64,000 nt of DNA from Bacteroidota bacterium (GTDB lineage: Bacteria; Bacteroidota; Ignavibacteria; Ignavibacteriales; Ignavibacteriaceae): contig JAKAGV010000018.1 of NCBI GenBank assembly GCA_021815405.1, forward strand, positions 62,001 through 126,000. Direction: 5' to 3'. How positions within the stretch are numbered: the first letter of the stretch is position 1; each line of letters starts with the position of its first letter. The position numbers and the translations under genes were made by a program. Below are positions 1-7,905 of the stretch, one piece after another. Below the pieces are notes generated by a model. The model worked only from the letters and a program-made list of their open reading frames with translations. It had not been told where the DNA came from and searched no databases.

Positions 1-245
1 ACATTAATTATTTGCTGCGGCATCATCGGTTCTCCCCACTTACCGGTATTCGGAATGAATCCAAATTGAAAATTTATCTTGCGGTAATTTTGTCCGTTTA
101 TATTGACTACTGAGGAATCTGAATAGCTTGGAGTAAATTCTATTACTATAGAACTCCTATCCGATGATATGACTTTTAAATTCTGCTGAGGAAAAGCTCG
201 AATTGTACAGATCAAAATAATTATTATTAAGAATTTGCTATTCAT
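1..245 (-). CDS. secreted protein, N-terminus only (cut by window edge)
   Basis: An open frame starts at the ATG complementary to 243..245 and runs off the left edge, giving about 81 codons. It begins MNSKFLIIIILICTIRAFPQQ, a short typical signal peptide, so the product is exported. The mature start (VISSDRSSIVIEFTPSYSD, then a segment with GKWGEPMMP) resembles the pro-region found at the N-terminus of gingipain/PorU-like C25 peptidases of T9SS organisms. That likeness is from memory of the family and no catalytic region is visible. It could be another T9SS surface protein. It is divergent in spacing from the peroxiredoxin gene and has 176 bp of A/T-rich DNA before it. Confidence 0.5.
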   Translation of the reverse strand, partial: MNSKFLIIIILICTIRAFPQQNLKVISSDRSSIVIEFTPSYSDSSVVNINGQNYRKINFQFGFIPNTGKWGEPMMPQQIIN

Positions 246-421
246 TATTATTTTTAATTATATCCTGCTAGCGGGTTCCTTTTAAACGAGATAATTCTCT
301 TTCCCGTTAACATCTTTTTAATGTAGCAAATTCTCTAATTATTTCTCCTAAAGTTTAAGCCAAATTTAGCTAAGTATTTGATAAATTGTCAAGTCTGTTA
401 TAAACATTTTTTCTTTTATCA

Positions 422-859
422 TCAGACTTCTTTAATCATTTCGAAAATCTTCTCAGCATCAATGTACATGATAGGAAAAACACTTTTCTCAAAAATTACT
501 TTTCGATCAGTTCCGATTAACACAAGTTTTCTTTTATTCATTCCGAATAAATTCAATGCCGAAAATTTTTTGCTGATATTTTTTGTTTCGTCGCAGAGAA
601 GTCTAATGCCTTCACCAACTGCAGTGCAAAAATTTTTATGAGATTTACAACTTCCCGTATTTATTCCAATCATAATAATTCCAAGTTTTTCAAACTCACT
701 TTTGAAACTATTGTAATTGGTAAGTTGTTTTGTGCATACTGGTGAATCATCTTTTGGATAAAAAACAAGTAGGATTTTCTTATCTAAATTTCTATAAAGA
801 TTAAATTCATTGTCGTCCTGATCTTTAAGAGTAAAGTCTTCAGCAATATCGCCAATCAT
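422..859 (-). CDS. peroxiredoxin, BCP/PrxQ-like
   Basis: A 145-residue AhpC/TSA thioredoxin-fold protein that would reduce hydroperoxides in the cytoplasm. The peroxidatic cysteine is C42 in PKDDSPVCTKQ, where the family usually has PKDxTPGCTxE, so this is a diverged member. The resolving cysteine that PrxQ proteins carry five residues later is absent. C71, C78 and C89 are the other cysteines, so it is either a 1-Cys enzyme or uses an unusual resolving cysteine. The start overlaps the stop of the upstream HD gene by one base (TAATG arrangement), which points to coupled translation. Confidence 0.85.
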   Translation of the reverse strand: MIGDIAEDFTLKDQDDNEFNLYRNLDKKILLVFYPKDDSPVCTKQLTNYNSFKSEFEKLGIIMIGINTGSCKSHKNFCTAVGEGIRLLCDETKNISKKFSALNLFGMNKRKLVLIGTDRKVIFEKSVFPIMYIDAEKIFEMIKEV

Positions 860-1425
860 TAGAGTCCTAATTCTTCTTTATTTTCCTTCATGGCATTTAT
901 ACAAAATTCAATGTGCTCGTCAAGCGGAACGCTAAGCTCTTCTGCACCGTTAATAATATCTTCACGACTTACTGTTCGTGCAAAAGCTTTATCTTTCATC
1001 TTCTTTTTAACCGACTTCACTTCAACTTCATCAATTGTTTTATTTGGTCTTACATAAGTTACCGCCGTGATAAATCCGGCTAACTCATCGCAGGCAAAAA
1101 GTGTTTTGGATAATAAATTATCCCTCGGTATCCCTGAATAACTAGCATGCGATAAGATTGCGTTTCTAAAATTATCATCAAAACCTTTTTCTTTTAAAAT
1201 CTCTGCGCCCTTAAACGGATGTTCTTCTGCAGTCGGATACATTTCATAATCGAAATCATGAAGCAGTGCAACATTTCCCCAATAGTTTTCATCCTCGCCG
1301 AATTTTCTTGCATATGCTTTTACGCAAGTTTCAACGGCAAAGGCATGCTTTAATAGACTGTCGGATTTCGAATACTCTTTTAGGATTGATAAACAGTACT
1401 CGCGGTCCTGCGATTTTTCAGACAT
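859..1425 (-). CDS. HD-domain phosphohydrolase
   Basis: A 188-residue soluble protein with the HD metal-dependent phosphohydrolase signature: H27 in LLKHAFAVE, the HD pair H56-D57 in ALLHDFDYE, then H69 and a conserved EEHPFKGAEIL and ILSHAS region. HD proteins of this size hydrolyse phosphoester bonds, often in nucleotides. The substrate here cannot be read from sequence. It is the first gene of a two-gene unit with the peroxiredoxin, with a one-base overlap. It lies 26 bp downstream of the nth stop, so the whole stretch from the ferredoxin gene to the peroxiredoxin could be one transcript. Confidence 0.8.
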   Translation of the reverse strand: MSEKSQDREYCLSILKEYSKSDSLLKHAFAVETCVKAYARKFGEDENYWGNVALLHDFDYEMYPTAEEHPFKGAEILKEKGFDDNFRNAILSHASYSGIPRDNLLSKTLFACDELAGFITAVTYVRPNKTIDEVEVKSVKKKMKDKAFARTVSREDIINGAEELSVPLDEHIEFCINAMKENKEELGL

Positions 1426-1451
1426 GATTTTCTCCTATGAAATTTTTTGTA

Positions 1452-2123
1452 CTATTCAAAGTTGGGATTAAAGCTTGGGCATAAATCGCCGACTACACAT
1501 TGTATACAATGAGGTCGTTTAGCAGCACATATTTTTCTTCCATGCGTAATCAGGTAATGCGTAGTATATACCCAGTCTTTTTGGGGAAACAATTCTTTTA
1601 ACCTCATTTCTATTTTAAATGGATCTTCGGAATCTATAAATCCTAGACGGTTTGAAATTCTTTTTACATGAGTATCAACAGCAATTGCAGGAATTCCAAA
1701 TGCATTGCCCGCCACAACTGAAGCAGTCTTTCTTCCTACACCAGGCAAATTTTCTAATGCTTCAAAATCGTCTGGAACTTTTCCGTTATGATGATCGATC
1801 AAAGCTTGACAGCATTGTTTTACACTCTTGGCTTTTTGTTTATAGAAGCCGGTTGAATAAATATCTTTTTCCAATTCTTCGTTCGAAACTTTTAAGTAAT
1901 CTTTTGGAGATGTATATTTTTTGAAAAGAGTTTTTGTTACTATGTTTACCCGAGCATCGGTGCATTGAGCTGAAAGAATGGTGGCTACTAGAAGCTCAAA
2001 TGGTGTAGTAAAGTCAAGTGCAATTCTTACAGAGGGATATTCTTTTTTTAATCTTGCAAAAATTTCTTTTGCACGGACTATTTCAGATTTAAGAGAATCA
2101 GCTGTCTTTTTCGATGATGACAT
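1452..2123 (-). CDS. nth: endonuclease III
   Basis: DNA glycosylase/AP lyase of base-excision repair that removes oxidised pyrimidines. It shows the helix-hairpin-helix LPGVGRKTA with the catalytic lysine, the catalytic aspartate in VDTHVKRISNRLG, and the C-terminal [4Fe-4S] ligand pattern C-x6-C-x2-C-x5-C (CAAKRPHCIQCVVGDLC). The frame is open upstream to 2171, but the start at 2123 (MSSSKK) is preferred because AAAGG lies just upstream and it gives about 223 residues, close to the usual 210-220. The gene overlaps the end of the ferredoxin gene by 26 bp, so the two are probably cotranscribed. Confidence 0.95.
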   Translation of the reverse strand: MSSSKKTADSLKSEIVRAKEIFARLKKEYPSVRIALDFTTPFELLVATILSAQCTDARVNIVTKTLFKKYTSPKDYLKVSNEELEKDIYSTGFYKQKAKSVKQCCQALIDHHNGKVPDDFEALENLPGVGRKTASVVAGNAFGIPAIAVDTHVKRISNRLGFIDSEDPFKIEMRLKELFPQKDWVYTTHYLITHGRKICAAKRPHCIQCVVGDLCPSFNPNFE

Positions 2124-2451
2124 CTTTATGAAACCTTTGATCTTTAATGAATAATCTTTCAACCGGTACATCTTTGATGATGTGACTCTGAATTATCTCT
2201 TCCACATCTTCAACTTTAACGCCGCCGTACCAAATTTGTTCTGGGTAAACTACAACGCTTACTCCAAATTCACAAGCATCGAGGCAGCCTGAGGCATTAG
2301 CTCGAACCTGGTGATTAAGTCCTAGTTCTTTAATTCTCTTTTTGAATTTTTCTCTAACTTCGGCGCTACCTTTGTCCAGGCAGCAGCCGCGCGGATGTCC
2401 ATCGGGTCTTTTATTTTCACAAACAAAAATGTGTTTTTCAAATCGTTTCAT
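2098..2451 (-). CDS. thioredoxin-like [2Fe-2S] ferredoxin
   Basis: A 117-residue protein with the cysteine layout of thioredoxin-fold [2Fe-2S] ferredoxins: C11, C23/C24, and C56-x3-C60 (GCLDACEFG). The ending VKVEDVEEIIQSHI is also typical. It is a small soluble electron carrier whose partner is unknown. It is the promoter-proximal gene of the ferredoxin-nth pair and sits 61 bp downstream of tRNA-Glu on the same strand. It lies outside the proposed integrated element. Confidence 0.85.
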   Translation of the reverse strand: MKRFEKHIFVCENKRPDGHPRGCCLDKGSAEVREKFKKRIKELGLNHQVRANASGCLDACEFGVSVVVYPEQIWYGGVKVEDVEEIIQSHIIKDVPVERLFIKDQRFHKDVIIEKDS

Positions 2452-2512
2452 TGAGGATAGTGTGATAGGTTAATATTCCGGATTATTAGCTTAATGTTGA
2501 TTTGTAAAAAAT

Positions 2513-2590
2513 TGGTAGCGCGTACGGGATTCGAACCCATGATCTCCGCCTTGAGAGGGCGGCGTCCTAAGCCAGCTAGACGAACGCGCC
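2513..2590 (-). tRNA. tRNA-Glu (anticodon CTC)
   Basis: On the minus strand a full cloverleaf can be folded. The acceptor GGCGCGT pairs with ACGCGCT (first pair G-T). The D arm GTC...GGAC, the anticodon stem CCGCC/GGCGG around loop CTCTCAA (anticodon CTC), the T arm GGG-TTCGAAT-CCC and an encoded CCA end are all present. The TTCGTCTAG and CCGCCCTCTCA segments are characteristic of glutamate tRNAs. It lies 28 bp from a truncated tRNA-Gln copy, and that spacing matters for the integration model. Confidence 0.93.
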
Positions 2591-2617
2591 GGTAAAAATT
2601 CAGTTTTATAAATTTTC

Positions 2618-2663
2618 GCTGCCCTGCTATGGCTCGAACCTAGACTTTTCTGATCCAGAGTCA
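2618..2663 (-). repeat. truncated tRNA-Gln 3' end, putative attachment site (left)
   Basis: These 46 bp match 58476..58521 with one difference, from the anticodon stem of tRNA-Gln(CTG) to just past its 3' end. The 5' half of the tRNA is missing: after the shared block the sequence turns into unrelated A/T-rich DNA. The single change falls in the T stem (CATAG for CCTAG) and breaks a base pair, so this copy is not a working tRNA. It has the position and form expected for the distal attachment site of an element integrated in a tRNA gene. Confidence 0.8.
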
Positions 2664-2839
2664 TCAGGATTATTGATTTTTAGCTCTTATTTAATTTGTA
2701 TTTATAAAAAGTACATACATAAGACATACACTGCATACAAAAAGTAAAAACCATGTGTGTTGTAAAAATCACAAGATAAAGCTATTACCAAATAGTTTAT
2801 TTTGTTAATGGTAAAAGAACAACCAGATCAACAAAAAAA

Positions 2840-3781
2840 GTATCCTTGAAGAAGCAGAGCAAGTACTATCAAAATTTCAGGAATCATTTTCCTCAATCTA
2901 TGAGGTAATTCCTATTAAAAACAGTCCCAAAAATATACTATCCTTTAAAGATTTCCAAACAGAGTATTTGGGTTATGTCCGCCCCATCAAATCTAAAAAG
3001 TATTTGATTTCGATAAATCTTTCTATTACTCAATTTATTTTCTTTTGTGTTAATTAGAACATTGATGAGATTAACACGCTCACAATAGATAAATTTATCA
3101 CTTCTACATTTGCACGAACACAGCACAGAACTCATCAATATTACCGCACTCTAAAAGCTGCATTTAATAAAGCTCTGCAATGGAATTATATTTCCGTTAA
3201 TCAATTTACAAAAGTTAAATTTCCAAAACTTTCAAAATCATATCTTGCTTTTATTACCGAAGATAATTTTTTTATAATTGTCTCTAATACTTTCTATCAA
3301 TATTAAAAGATATTTTCATTACTTCTTTTTATACAGGCTTACGCCTTGGTGAAATAATAAATATGAAATGGTCTTGGATTGACTTCATTCAAAACTATAT
3401 TTCTATTGAAGGTTCAGAAAGCTTCCAGACTAAAAGTAAAAAGATAGAATAATCCCAATATCAGAAAAAGTTCGTACTCTTTTAACAAGTCGATTTCAAA
3501 CTAATCTCAATAGTCCCGAAGAATTTGTATCCTATCATTTAAAAGGTAAAAAACTTCATCCAAAACAATAAGCAAGCAATTCAAAGGTGTTGTACGGAAA
3601 CAAACCTTGACGATAAAATTCATTTTCACATATTGCGTCACTCATTCGCTTCAATGTTAGTTCAGCGTGGAGTGTCTCTATACGTAGTAAAAGAATTGTT
3701 AGGTCATGAAGATTTGAGAACTACTCAAATTTATTCTCTTTTGCAAAGTTAGAATTTAAAAGATGCATTAAACCTTTTATA
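2840..3781 (+). pseudogene. decayed tyrosine recombinase (phage/ICE-type integrase)
   Basis: Reading the three plus frames in turn gives a nearly complete integrase broken by stops and frame changes. There is an N-terminal SAM-like part (FKDFQTEYLGYVRPIKSKKY), a core segment YYRTLKAAFNKALQWNYI, catalytic box I TGLRLGEIINMKWSWID (Arg codon 3342..3344), [17 protein letters not shown] with the HxxR box (3627..3638), and [15 protein letters not shown] with the nucleophile Tyr at 3732..3734. In-frame stops occur near 3054 and 3302, with more frame changes after 3430 and near 3560. It lies directly inside the left tRNA-Gln repeat and reads inward. It is probably non-functional. Confidence 0.85.
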
Positions 3782-3825
3782 GCAGGGATATTTCTAAACT
3801 TTGCTTTTCTTTTAATAAATTTTTA

Positions 3826-3847
3826 TATTCAATTAATCAATTGAATA
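3826..3847. promoter_or_regulatory. ArsR-family operator
   Basis: A perfect 9-bp inverted repeat with a 4-bp centre (TATTCAATT-AATC-AATTGAATA) lies 18 bp before the ArsR-rhodanese start. TTTG about 25 bp upstream could serve as the -33 element, so the palindrome would cover the -7 region. The size and A/T-rich form fit ArsR/SmtB sites. Autoregulation is inferred. Confidence 0.7.
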
Positions 3848-3865
3848 ATTTATTGAGATAATGCT

Positions 3866-4528
3866 ATGACCGGCAGAGAATTTAAAGACATCACGTTCCA
3901 GCAGCTATCAAACATAGCTTCAGCTTTCGCAAGTCCCAAAAGACTTGAAATCCTAGACCTTCTTTCACAAGGTGAAAAAGATGTTGACTCGCTTTCAAAA
4001 GAAACCAGTATGAATTTCGCTAATACTTCCCGGCATCTTCAAATCTTAAAGAATGCGAAAATAGTCCAGACCAGAAAAGAAGGGATTCGTGTTATATATT
4101 CCCTTGCGTCGGATGAAGTAATAAAATACTGGAAAAGCCTTCAAACTCTCGCTGAGCAAAGCGCTGCAGAATTAAGGGAAGCCGTAAAAGGATTCCTTGA
4201 AGAAAGAAACGTATTTGAGCCTATCTCCATGAAAGAATTAAAGTCAAAAATAAATAAAGATGAAGTTACTATTATTGATGTCAGACCGAAAGAAGAATAT
4301 CTAAATGGACATCTGCCTGGTGCAGTTTCTATACCGATGTCTGAATTAAAGAATAAAATAAAAAACTTACCCGCCGGTAAAGAAATTATAGCTTATTGCC
4401 GCGGAAAATATTGTGTAATGGCTCCCGAAGCGGCAAAGATATTAACTGCCAAAGGATTTAAGACAAGTATTATGCAGGATGACGTTAACTCGTGGCGCTT
4501 TGCCGGACTAAAGATTGAAACGAATTAA
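3866..4528 (+). CDS. ArsR-family regulator fused to a rhodanese domain
   Basis: A 220-residue fusion. Residues 10-100 form a winged-helix ArsR/SmtB domain (LASPKRLEILDLL-like start, recognition helix NFANTSRHLQILKNA). Residues 120-215 form a rhodanese domain with DVRPKEEYLNGHLPGA and the active-site loop YCRGKYCVMA. C178 would carry the persulfide and C183 is a second cysteine in the loop. Such fusions are known and presumably couple DNA binding to sulfur or redox state. There are no ArsR-type CxC metal ligands. It is first in an operon with a second small HTH gene, a methyltransferase and a DsrE protein, and a palindromic operator lies just upstream. Confidence 0.88.
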   Translation: MTGREFKDITFQQLSNIASAFASPKRLEILDLLSQGEKDVDSLSKETSMNFANTSRHLQILKNAKIVQTRKEGIRVIYSLASDEVIKYWKSLQTLAEQSAAELREAVKGFLEERNVFEPISMKELKSKINKDEVTIIDVRPKEEYLNGHLPGAVSIPMSELKNKIKNLPAGKEIIAYCRGKYCVMAPEAAKILTAKGFKTSIMQDDVNSWRFAGLKIETN

Positions 4529-4547
4529 AATCAGATTAGGTAAATAT

Positions 4548-4838
4548 ATGATGAATCCAAAATCAAATGAGCTAATCGCCGGACTATTTTCAGATGTTCT
4601 AAACATTCAAATATTATGCTCGATTTATGATAATGAAGTTACAGCAGACGCTATTGCAAATCTGCTAAATCTAAGCGAAGAAGAAATAAAAAGCCATCTT
4701 GAAACGCTTTGCAAAATACCTCTTGTTATCAAAAGGCAAAATGGAAATAACATTGTATATGGTCTGATCAATTCTAGAGTATGTGATTCCATTTTATCGC
4801 TTAGAGATTCAATTGAATATTCGGGCAGAACAATATAA
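4548..4838 (+). CDS. small winged-helix (ArsR-like) protein
   Basis: About 96 residues (MMNPKSNELIAGLFSDVLNI...) with a predicted helix-turn-helix around TADAIANLLNLSEEEIKSHLETL, followed by a strand pair (LVIKRQNGNNIVYGLINSRV) as in the wing of ArsR proteins. The frame opens earlier at 4515, but AGG about 9 bases before the ATG at 4548 supports the later start, which also removes the overlap with the previous gene. It has no cysteine ligand motif. It may act with the adjacent ArsR-rhodanese protein. The methyltransferase start follows its stop by one base, suggesting coupled translation. Confidence 0.7.
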   Translation: MMNPKSNELIAGLFSDVLNIQILCSIYDNEVTADAIANLLNLSEEEIKSHLETLCKIPLVIKRQNGNNIVYGLINSRVCDSILSLRDSIEYSGRTI

Positions 4839-4839
4839 T

Positions 4840-5433
4840 ATGAAAGTTCGTGACAGCGGCATGCCTGAAGAATCCTACTGGGAAACTTTTTTCAACCCTC
4901 AATACATTTTTTCGAAGCTTAAATTGGATAATAAGATTAATAATGCAGCAGAATTTGGCTCCGGCTATGGCACATTTACAATTCCTGCTGCTAAAATCAT
5001 AAAGGGTACTTTGCATGCCTTCGATATTGAGCCTGAAATGATTTCTATTCTAAAAGGAAAAGTAGACAAAGAGAAAATTTCAAATATTAAAATTCATAAA
5101 ATTGATTTTGTAAAAGAAGGAACAAAGCTTAAAGACGAATCGGTTGATTATGTAATCCTCTTTAATATACTTCATGCAGAAGACCCGATTGCCTTGTTAC
5201 AGGAAGCTTACCGGGTTTTACAACGTGAAGGCAAGGTTGGTGTCATTCATTGGATTTATTCTAAATCAACTCCAAGAGGTCCCTCTCTAGATATAAGACC
5301 AAAGCCGGAACAATGCATTGACTGGATGAAATCCGCCGGATTCAAAATTGAAAGTGGAATTATTTCACTCCCGCCTTATCATTATGGGATAATTGGAATT
5401 AGAAAACAATTACACAAAAAAATCTATAAATAA
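4840..5433 (+). CDS. class I SAM-dependent methyltransferase
   Basis: About 197 residues. Motif I AAEFGSGYGTFTIPAA binds S-adenosylmethionine, the following acidic strand end is HAFDIEPEM, and motif post-II/III YVILFNILHAEDP, then AYRVLQREGKVGVIHW complete the Rossmann-fold pattern. The start at 4840 is preferred over an upstream one at 4783 because it begins one base after the previous stop and matches the usual N-terminal length. The substrate is unknown. It lacks the cysteines of ArsM, so arsenite methylation is not indicated. It sits between an ArsR-type HTH gene and a DsrE gene, so a role in thiol or sulfide detoxification is possible but is inference. Confidence 0.8.
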   Translation: MKVRDSGMPEESYWETFFNPQYIFSKLKLDNKINNAAEFGSGYGTFTIPAAKIIKGTLHAFDIEPEMISILKGKVDKEKISNIKIHKIDFVKEGTKLKDESVDYVILFNILHAEDPIALLQEAYRVLQREGKVGVIHWIYSKSTPRGPSLDIRPKPEQCIDWMKSAGFKIESGIISLPPYHYGIIGIRKQLHKKIYK

Positions 5434-5448
5434 AAATGGTTAACATAC

Positions 5449-5802
5449 ATGAAATATCTAATCATCATTAACGATGCACCTTACGGAACAGAAAAAGCAT
5501 ATAACGCGCTTCGTCTTGCTATGACTCTTCAAAAAGAATTCCCAGAAAATGAAGTAAGAATTTTTCTTATGGCAGATGCTGCTACATGTGCTTTGCCAAA
5601 TCAGAATACTGCTTCTGGCTATTATAACATTGAAAGGATGCTGAAGTCTGTATTGAATAAAGGTGGATTTGTAAAAATCTGCGGCACATGCGCAGATGCC
5701 AGAGGAATTAAAAATCTTCCATTAATCGAAGGCGCACAAATTAGCACGATGGCAGAGCTAACTGCTTGGACTGTCGATTCGGATAAAGTAATTACATTTT
5801 AA
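5449..5802 (+). CDS. DsrE/DsrF-family protein
   Basis: A 117-residue protein with the DsrE/YchN fold pattern: KYLIIINDAPYGTEKAYNALRLAMTL at the start, a central VRIFLMADAATCALP, and KGGFVKICGTCADARGI near the end. C47 and C78/C81 are candidate sulfur-carrying cysteines, as in the family where a conserved cysteine transiently holds persulfide. It is probably a cytoplasmic sulfur-relay protein. It is the last gene of the ArsR-rhodanese operon, 15 bp after the methyltransferase, so rhodanese and DsrE domains are co-encoded. Confidence 0.82.
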   Translation: MKYLIIINDAPYGTEKAYNALRLAMTLQKEFPENEVRIFLMADAATCALPNQNTASGYYNIERMLKSVLNKGGFVKICGTCADARGIKNLPLIEGAQISTMAELTAWTVDSDKVITF

Positions 5803-6164
5803 TTAGGAGTGATAGTATTTACTTGCAGCAGTCATTCTGCAATTATATTTTTTAAAAAGTAATAAATAATAACATTAATAACTTTATTTACAACTCAAAC
5901 ATTCTGAATAAGAGAAATGGAGTAATTGAATTCATTATTCTTCTTAAGAAATATTTTCTCATACTAACTGAACATAAGTGATAACGTGGGTAGTACAAAG
6001 AGGTTTCATAATCTTCATATCGCTAGCTCGTCGAGAATAACAATTGCCAGCAGTGCTTCAATCTCTTTCTCTACAGAACATCATCTTTACTTTTCTCTTG
6101 ATAAAAACTCAGCCGGCAAATGCAAACAGTAAGTTCAATATAAATTGATGAAATATCTTGTACA
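5803..6164. other. intergenic stretch, nothing recognised
   Basis: 362 bp between the DsrE gene and the convergent ccdA gene. No open frame with a credible start, no RNA gene and no strong inverted repeat was seen on either strand. Confidence 0.5.
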
Positions 6165-6866
6165 TTAATTCGTCTGGGTAATTAAATAAACACCACCAAG
6201 TATCACCAGCACTCCGCAAATCCTCTTTATCCACAAAATAGTTTTTGATCCTTCGCTCCAATTTAAATATTTCTGAACCTTCCCTGTTAATGTTCCAGCG
6301 CCAACAATAACCGAGCAATGCCCTATTCCAAATGCAAGAAGAAAAATTATCGCAAGGAAATAATTTGTCTGCGCAGTTTGAAAAACTACACCAAGCACCG
6401 GCGCCATGTAAGCAAACGTGCAAGGTCCTAATGCAATCCCGAATAATAAACCAAGTATTAAAGCTGCAAGCAGACCTTTGGTTTTTGTTTGTTTTAATCC
6501 AACGGTGTTCCAATCAAATTTTATTATATCTAAAAGATATAAACCGACGATGAAGAAAATTCCAGCAACAAGATAATTACCAACATTTCCAACATCTCCC
6601 ATTAAGCGTCCAAGCGATGCGGTAATAATTCCGATCAATGCAATTGTAATAAGTATTCCAATTGAAAAGATTAGCGAAATTTTAAATGTTCTTCCGATTG
6701 ATATTTTCCCTTGTGAACTTATAAAACCAACAACGAGCGGAATACTTGAAAGATGGCATGGCGAAAGAAGAATTGATAATACTCCCCACGCAAAAGAAGC
6801 CAGTACCGCTATCAAAACAGCGCCGGTCATTGCTTCGTAAAGTGTAGTAAATAAACTATCAATCAT
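6165..6866 (-). CDS. ccdA: CcdA/DsbD-type membrane electron carrier
   Basis: About 233 residues with six hydrophobic segments. It has the paired cysteines of CcdA: C37 in LLSPCHLSSIPL and C149 in ALGPCTFAYMAP. The protein carries electrons from cytoplasmic thioredoxin across the inner membrane to periplasmic thiol proteins. The frame is open to 7028, but the upstream part translates a dispersed palindromic repeat. The ATG at 6866 is preceded by AAAGGA and gives the normal family length. The secreted thioredoxin gene upstream (7130..7525) is the obvious partner. Confidence 0.9.
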   Translation of the reverse strand: MIDSLFTTLYEAMTGAVLIAVLASFAWGVLSILLSPCHLSSIPLVVGFISSQGKISIGRTFKISLIFSIGILITIALIGIITASLGRLMGDVGNVGNYLVAGIFFIVGLYLLDIIKFDWNTVGLKQTKTKGLLAALILGLLFGIALGPCTFAYMAPVLGVVFQTAQTNYFLAIIFLLAFGIGHCSVIVGAGTLTGKVQKYLNWSEGSKTILWIKRICGVLVILGGVYLITQTN

Positions 6867-6887
6867 AAAAATCCTTTTTGAATAGTT

Positions 6888-7017
6888 GTCATTGCGAACG
6901 AGCCTGCATGTCGGTAGAGGGTGTAGCAGAACTACTTGGCTGTCATTCCAGTGAAAACGTGGATCTATTATTTCTACATTTTCGGACAAACTGGATTCCC
7001 ACTTTCGTGGGAATGAC
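6888..7017. repeat. two dispersed repeats between ccdA and a thioredoxin gene
   Basis: From 6888 there is a copy of the repeat family beginning GTCATTGCGAAC. At 6942..7017 there is a copy of the other family: GTCATTCC... followed by a perfect hairpin ending GGGAATGAC. Both families recur in many gaps of this window. The second one creates a false N-terminal extension of ccdA. Confidence 0.75.
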
Positions 7018-7129
7018 AGCCTAAACATTGGTGCGACAGACTCGGCAGACAGGTCTTTGAGCGAAGCAATTTCATTTTTTTAGATTGCTTCATCTCAATA
7101 AAATCGGAACTCGCAATTACTGTTTAGAT

Positions 7130-7525
7130 TCAGCCTTTTATGTCTAATTTAGCTCCTTTGCTTTGCAATATTTTATCCACCTCTGCTTCCGGATAAAATC
7201 CCTCATGACGATAAAATTCTTTTCCATTTTTATCAAGAAAAATTTGAGTTGGGATTAGTTTAATTCCGTATTTTTCAGCATACGGTCTTTGCTCTTGCGT
7301 CCATACATCATAAAAAATAACTTTTACCTGATTGCCGTATTTCTTCTCAATGTTTTTCATAACTGGCTGCATCATCCTGCAAGGGATACAATTTACCGAG
7401 CCAAGCTCAATGAATGTAACCTTAGGTTTAACTGCGCTGTTCTTCTTTTCTTTTGATTGAGCGGAAATATTAATTCCGATAAACAAAATTATAAGTAAAG
7501 TTGATATTAGAATTTTTGTATTCAT
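7130..7525 (-). CDS. secreted thioredoxin-family protein
   Basis: 131 residues with a signal peptide (MNTKILISTLLIILFIGINI, cleavage near SAQS) and a thioredoxin domain carrying the active site C46-IP-C49 and the cis-proline region LIPTQIFLD. It should act in the periplasm as a disulfide reductase or isomerase. It is separated from ccdA by a repeat-filled gap of about 260 bp but is on the same strand, and CcdA is the known type of electron donor for such proteins. The target is unknown. Confidence 0.88.
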   Translation of the reverse strand: MNTKILISTLLIILFIGINISAQSKEKKNSAVKPKVTFIELGSVNCIPCRMMQPVMKNIEKKYGNQVKVIFYDVWTQEQRPYAEKYGIKLIPTQIFLDKNGKEFYRHEGFYPEAEVDKILQSKGAKLDIKG

Positions 7526-7570
7526 TTTGCCTTCTCTATTTTTAATTTATTTTCTAATTATTTAGTTCTG

Positions 7571-7655
7571 AAATTGCGAAGGAGTCTTCGGCTGAAGCAA
7601 TCCCAAACTTAAAATATGAGATTGCTTCGCTCCCAAAGCATTGCTCGCAATGACA
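7571..7655. repeat. dispersed repeat, GATTGCTTCG/CGCAATGACA family
   Basis: An imperfect inverted repeat between two thioredoxin-fold genes. It has the recurring ends GATTGCTTCG... and ...CGCAATGACA, seen also near 6888, 9014, 10126 and 46914. Confidence 0.65.
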
Positions 7656-7665
7656 ACAAATTTTT

Positions 7666-7905
7666 TTAATTTTCTTTTAGCCAGTTGAGAAGTTGATCAT
7701 CTTTAGGAATAATGCCGCTGCTTTTTAACTTTTCATTTATTACCAAACCAGGCGTCATCATTATTCCATATCCCATCATTTCTTGAATGTCTTCAACTTT
7801 AATTACTTCTGCTTCAAGATTGTTTTTACTGATTAAGTCTCTAACTTTTGCCTCAAGAGATCTGCACTTGGAGCAGCCGGTGCCGAGAATTTTTACTGAA
7901 GTCAT
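7666..7905 (-). CDS. small thioredoxin-fold protein (redox-active disulfide protein type)
   Basis: 79 residues, only the core of a thioredoxin fold, with active site C11-SK-C14 (GTGCSKCRSL) and the MMTPGLVINEKL strand that carries the cis-proline. Such mini-thioredoxins occur beside ArsP/SO_0444 permeases and arsenic genes. A close paralogue sits in the arsenic operon at 18569..18826 and shares the YGIMxTPGLVIN block. It is probably cytoplasmic, as no signal peptide is seen. Its start overlaps the stop of the gene before it by four bases, so it is translated with that gene. Confidence 0.88.
   Translation of the reverse strand: MTSVKILGTGCSKCRSLEAKVRDLISKNNLEAEVIKVEDIQEMMGYGIMMTPGLVINEKLKSSGIIPKDDQLLNWLKEN

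Noticed and set aside
2938-3138. Minus-strand open frame inside the integrase remnant
   Set aside because: The plus strand translates into recognisable recombinase blocks; the minus frame is chance in A/T-rich DNA.
4840-5433. Second arsenite methyltransferase
   Set aside because: It lacks the three conserved cysteines of ArsM, which are present in the true arsM at 23595..24401.
6867-7028. N-terminal extension of ccdA (RKWESS-type sequence)
   Set aside because: It is translated repeat DNA; the ATG at 6866 has AAAGGA before it and gives the normal CcdA length.
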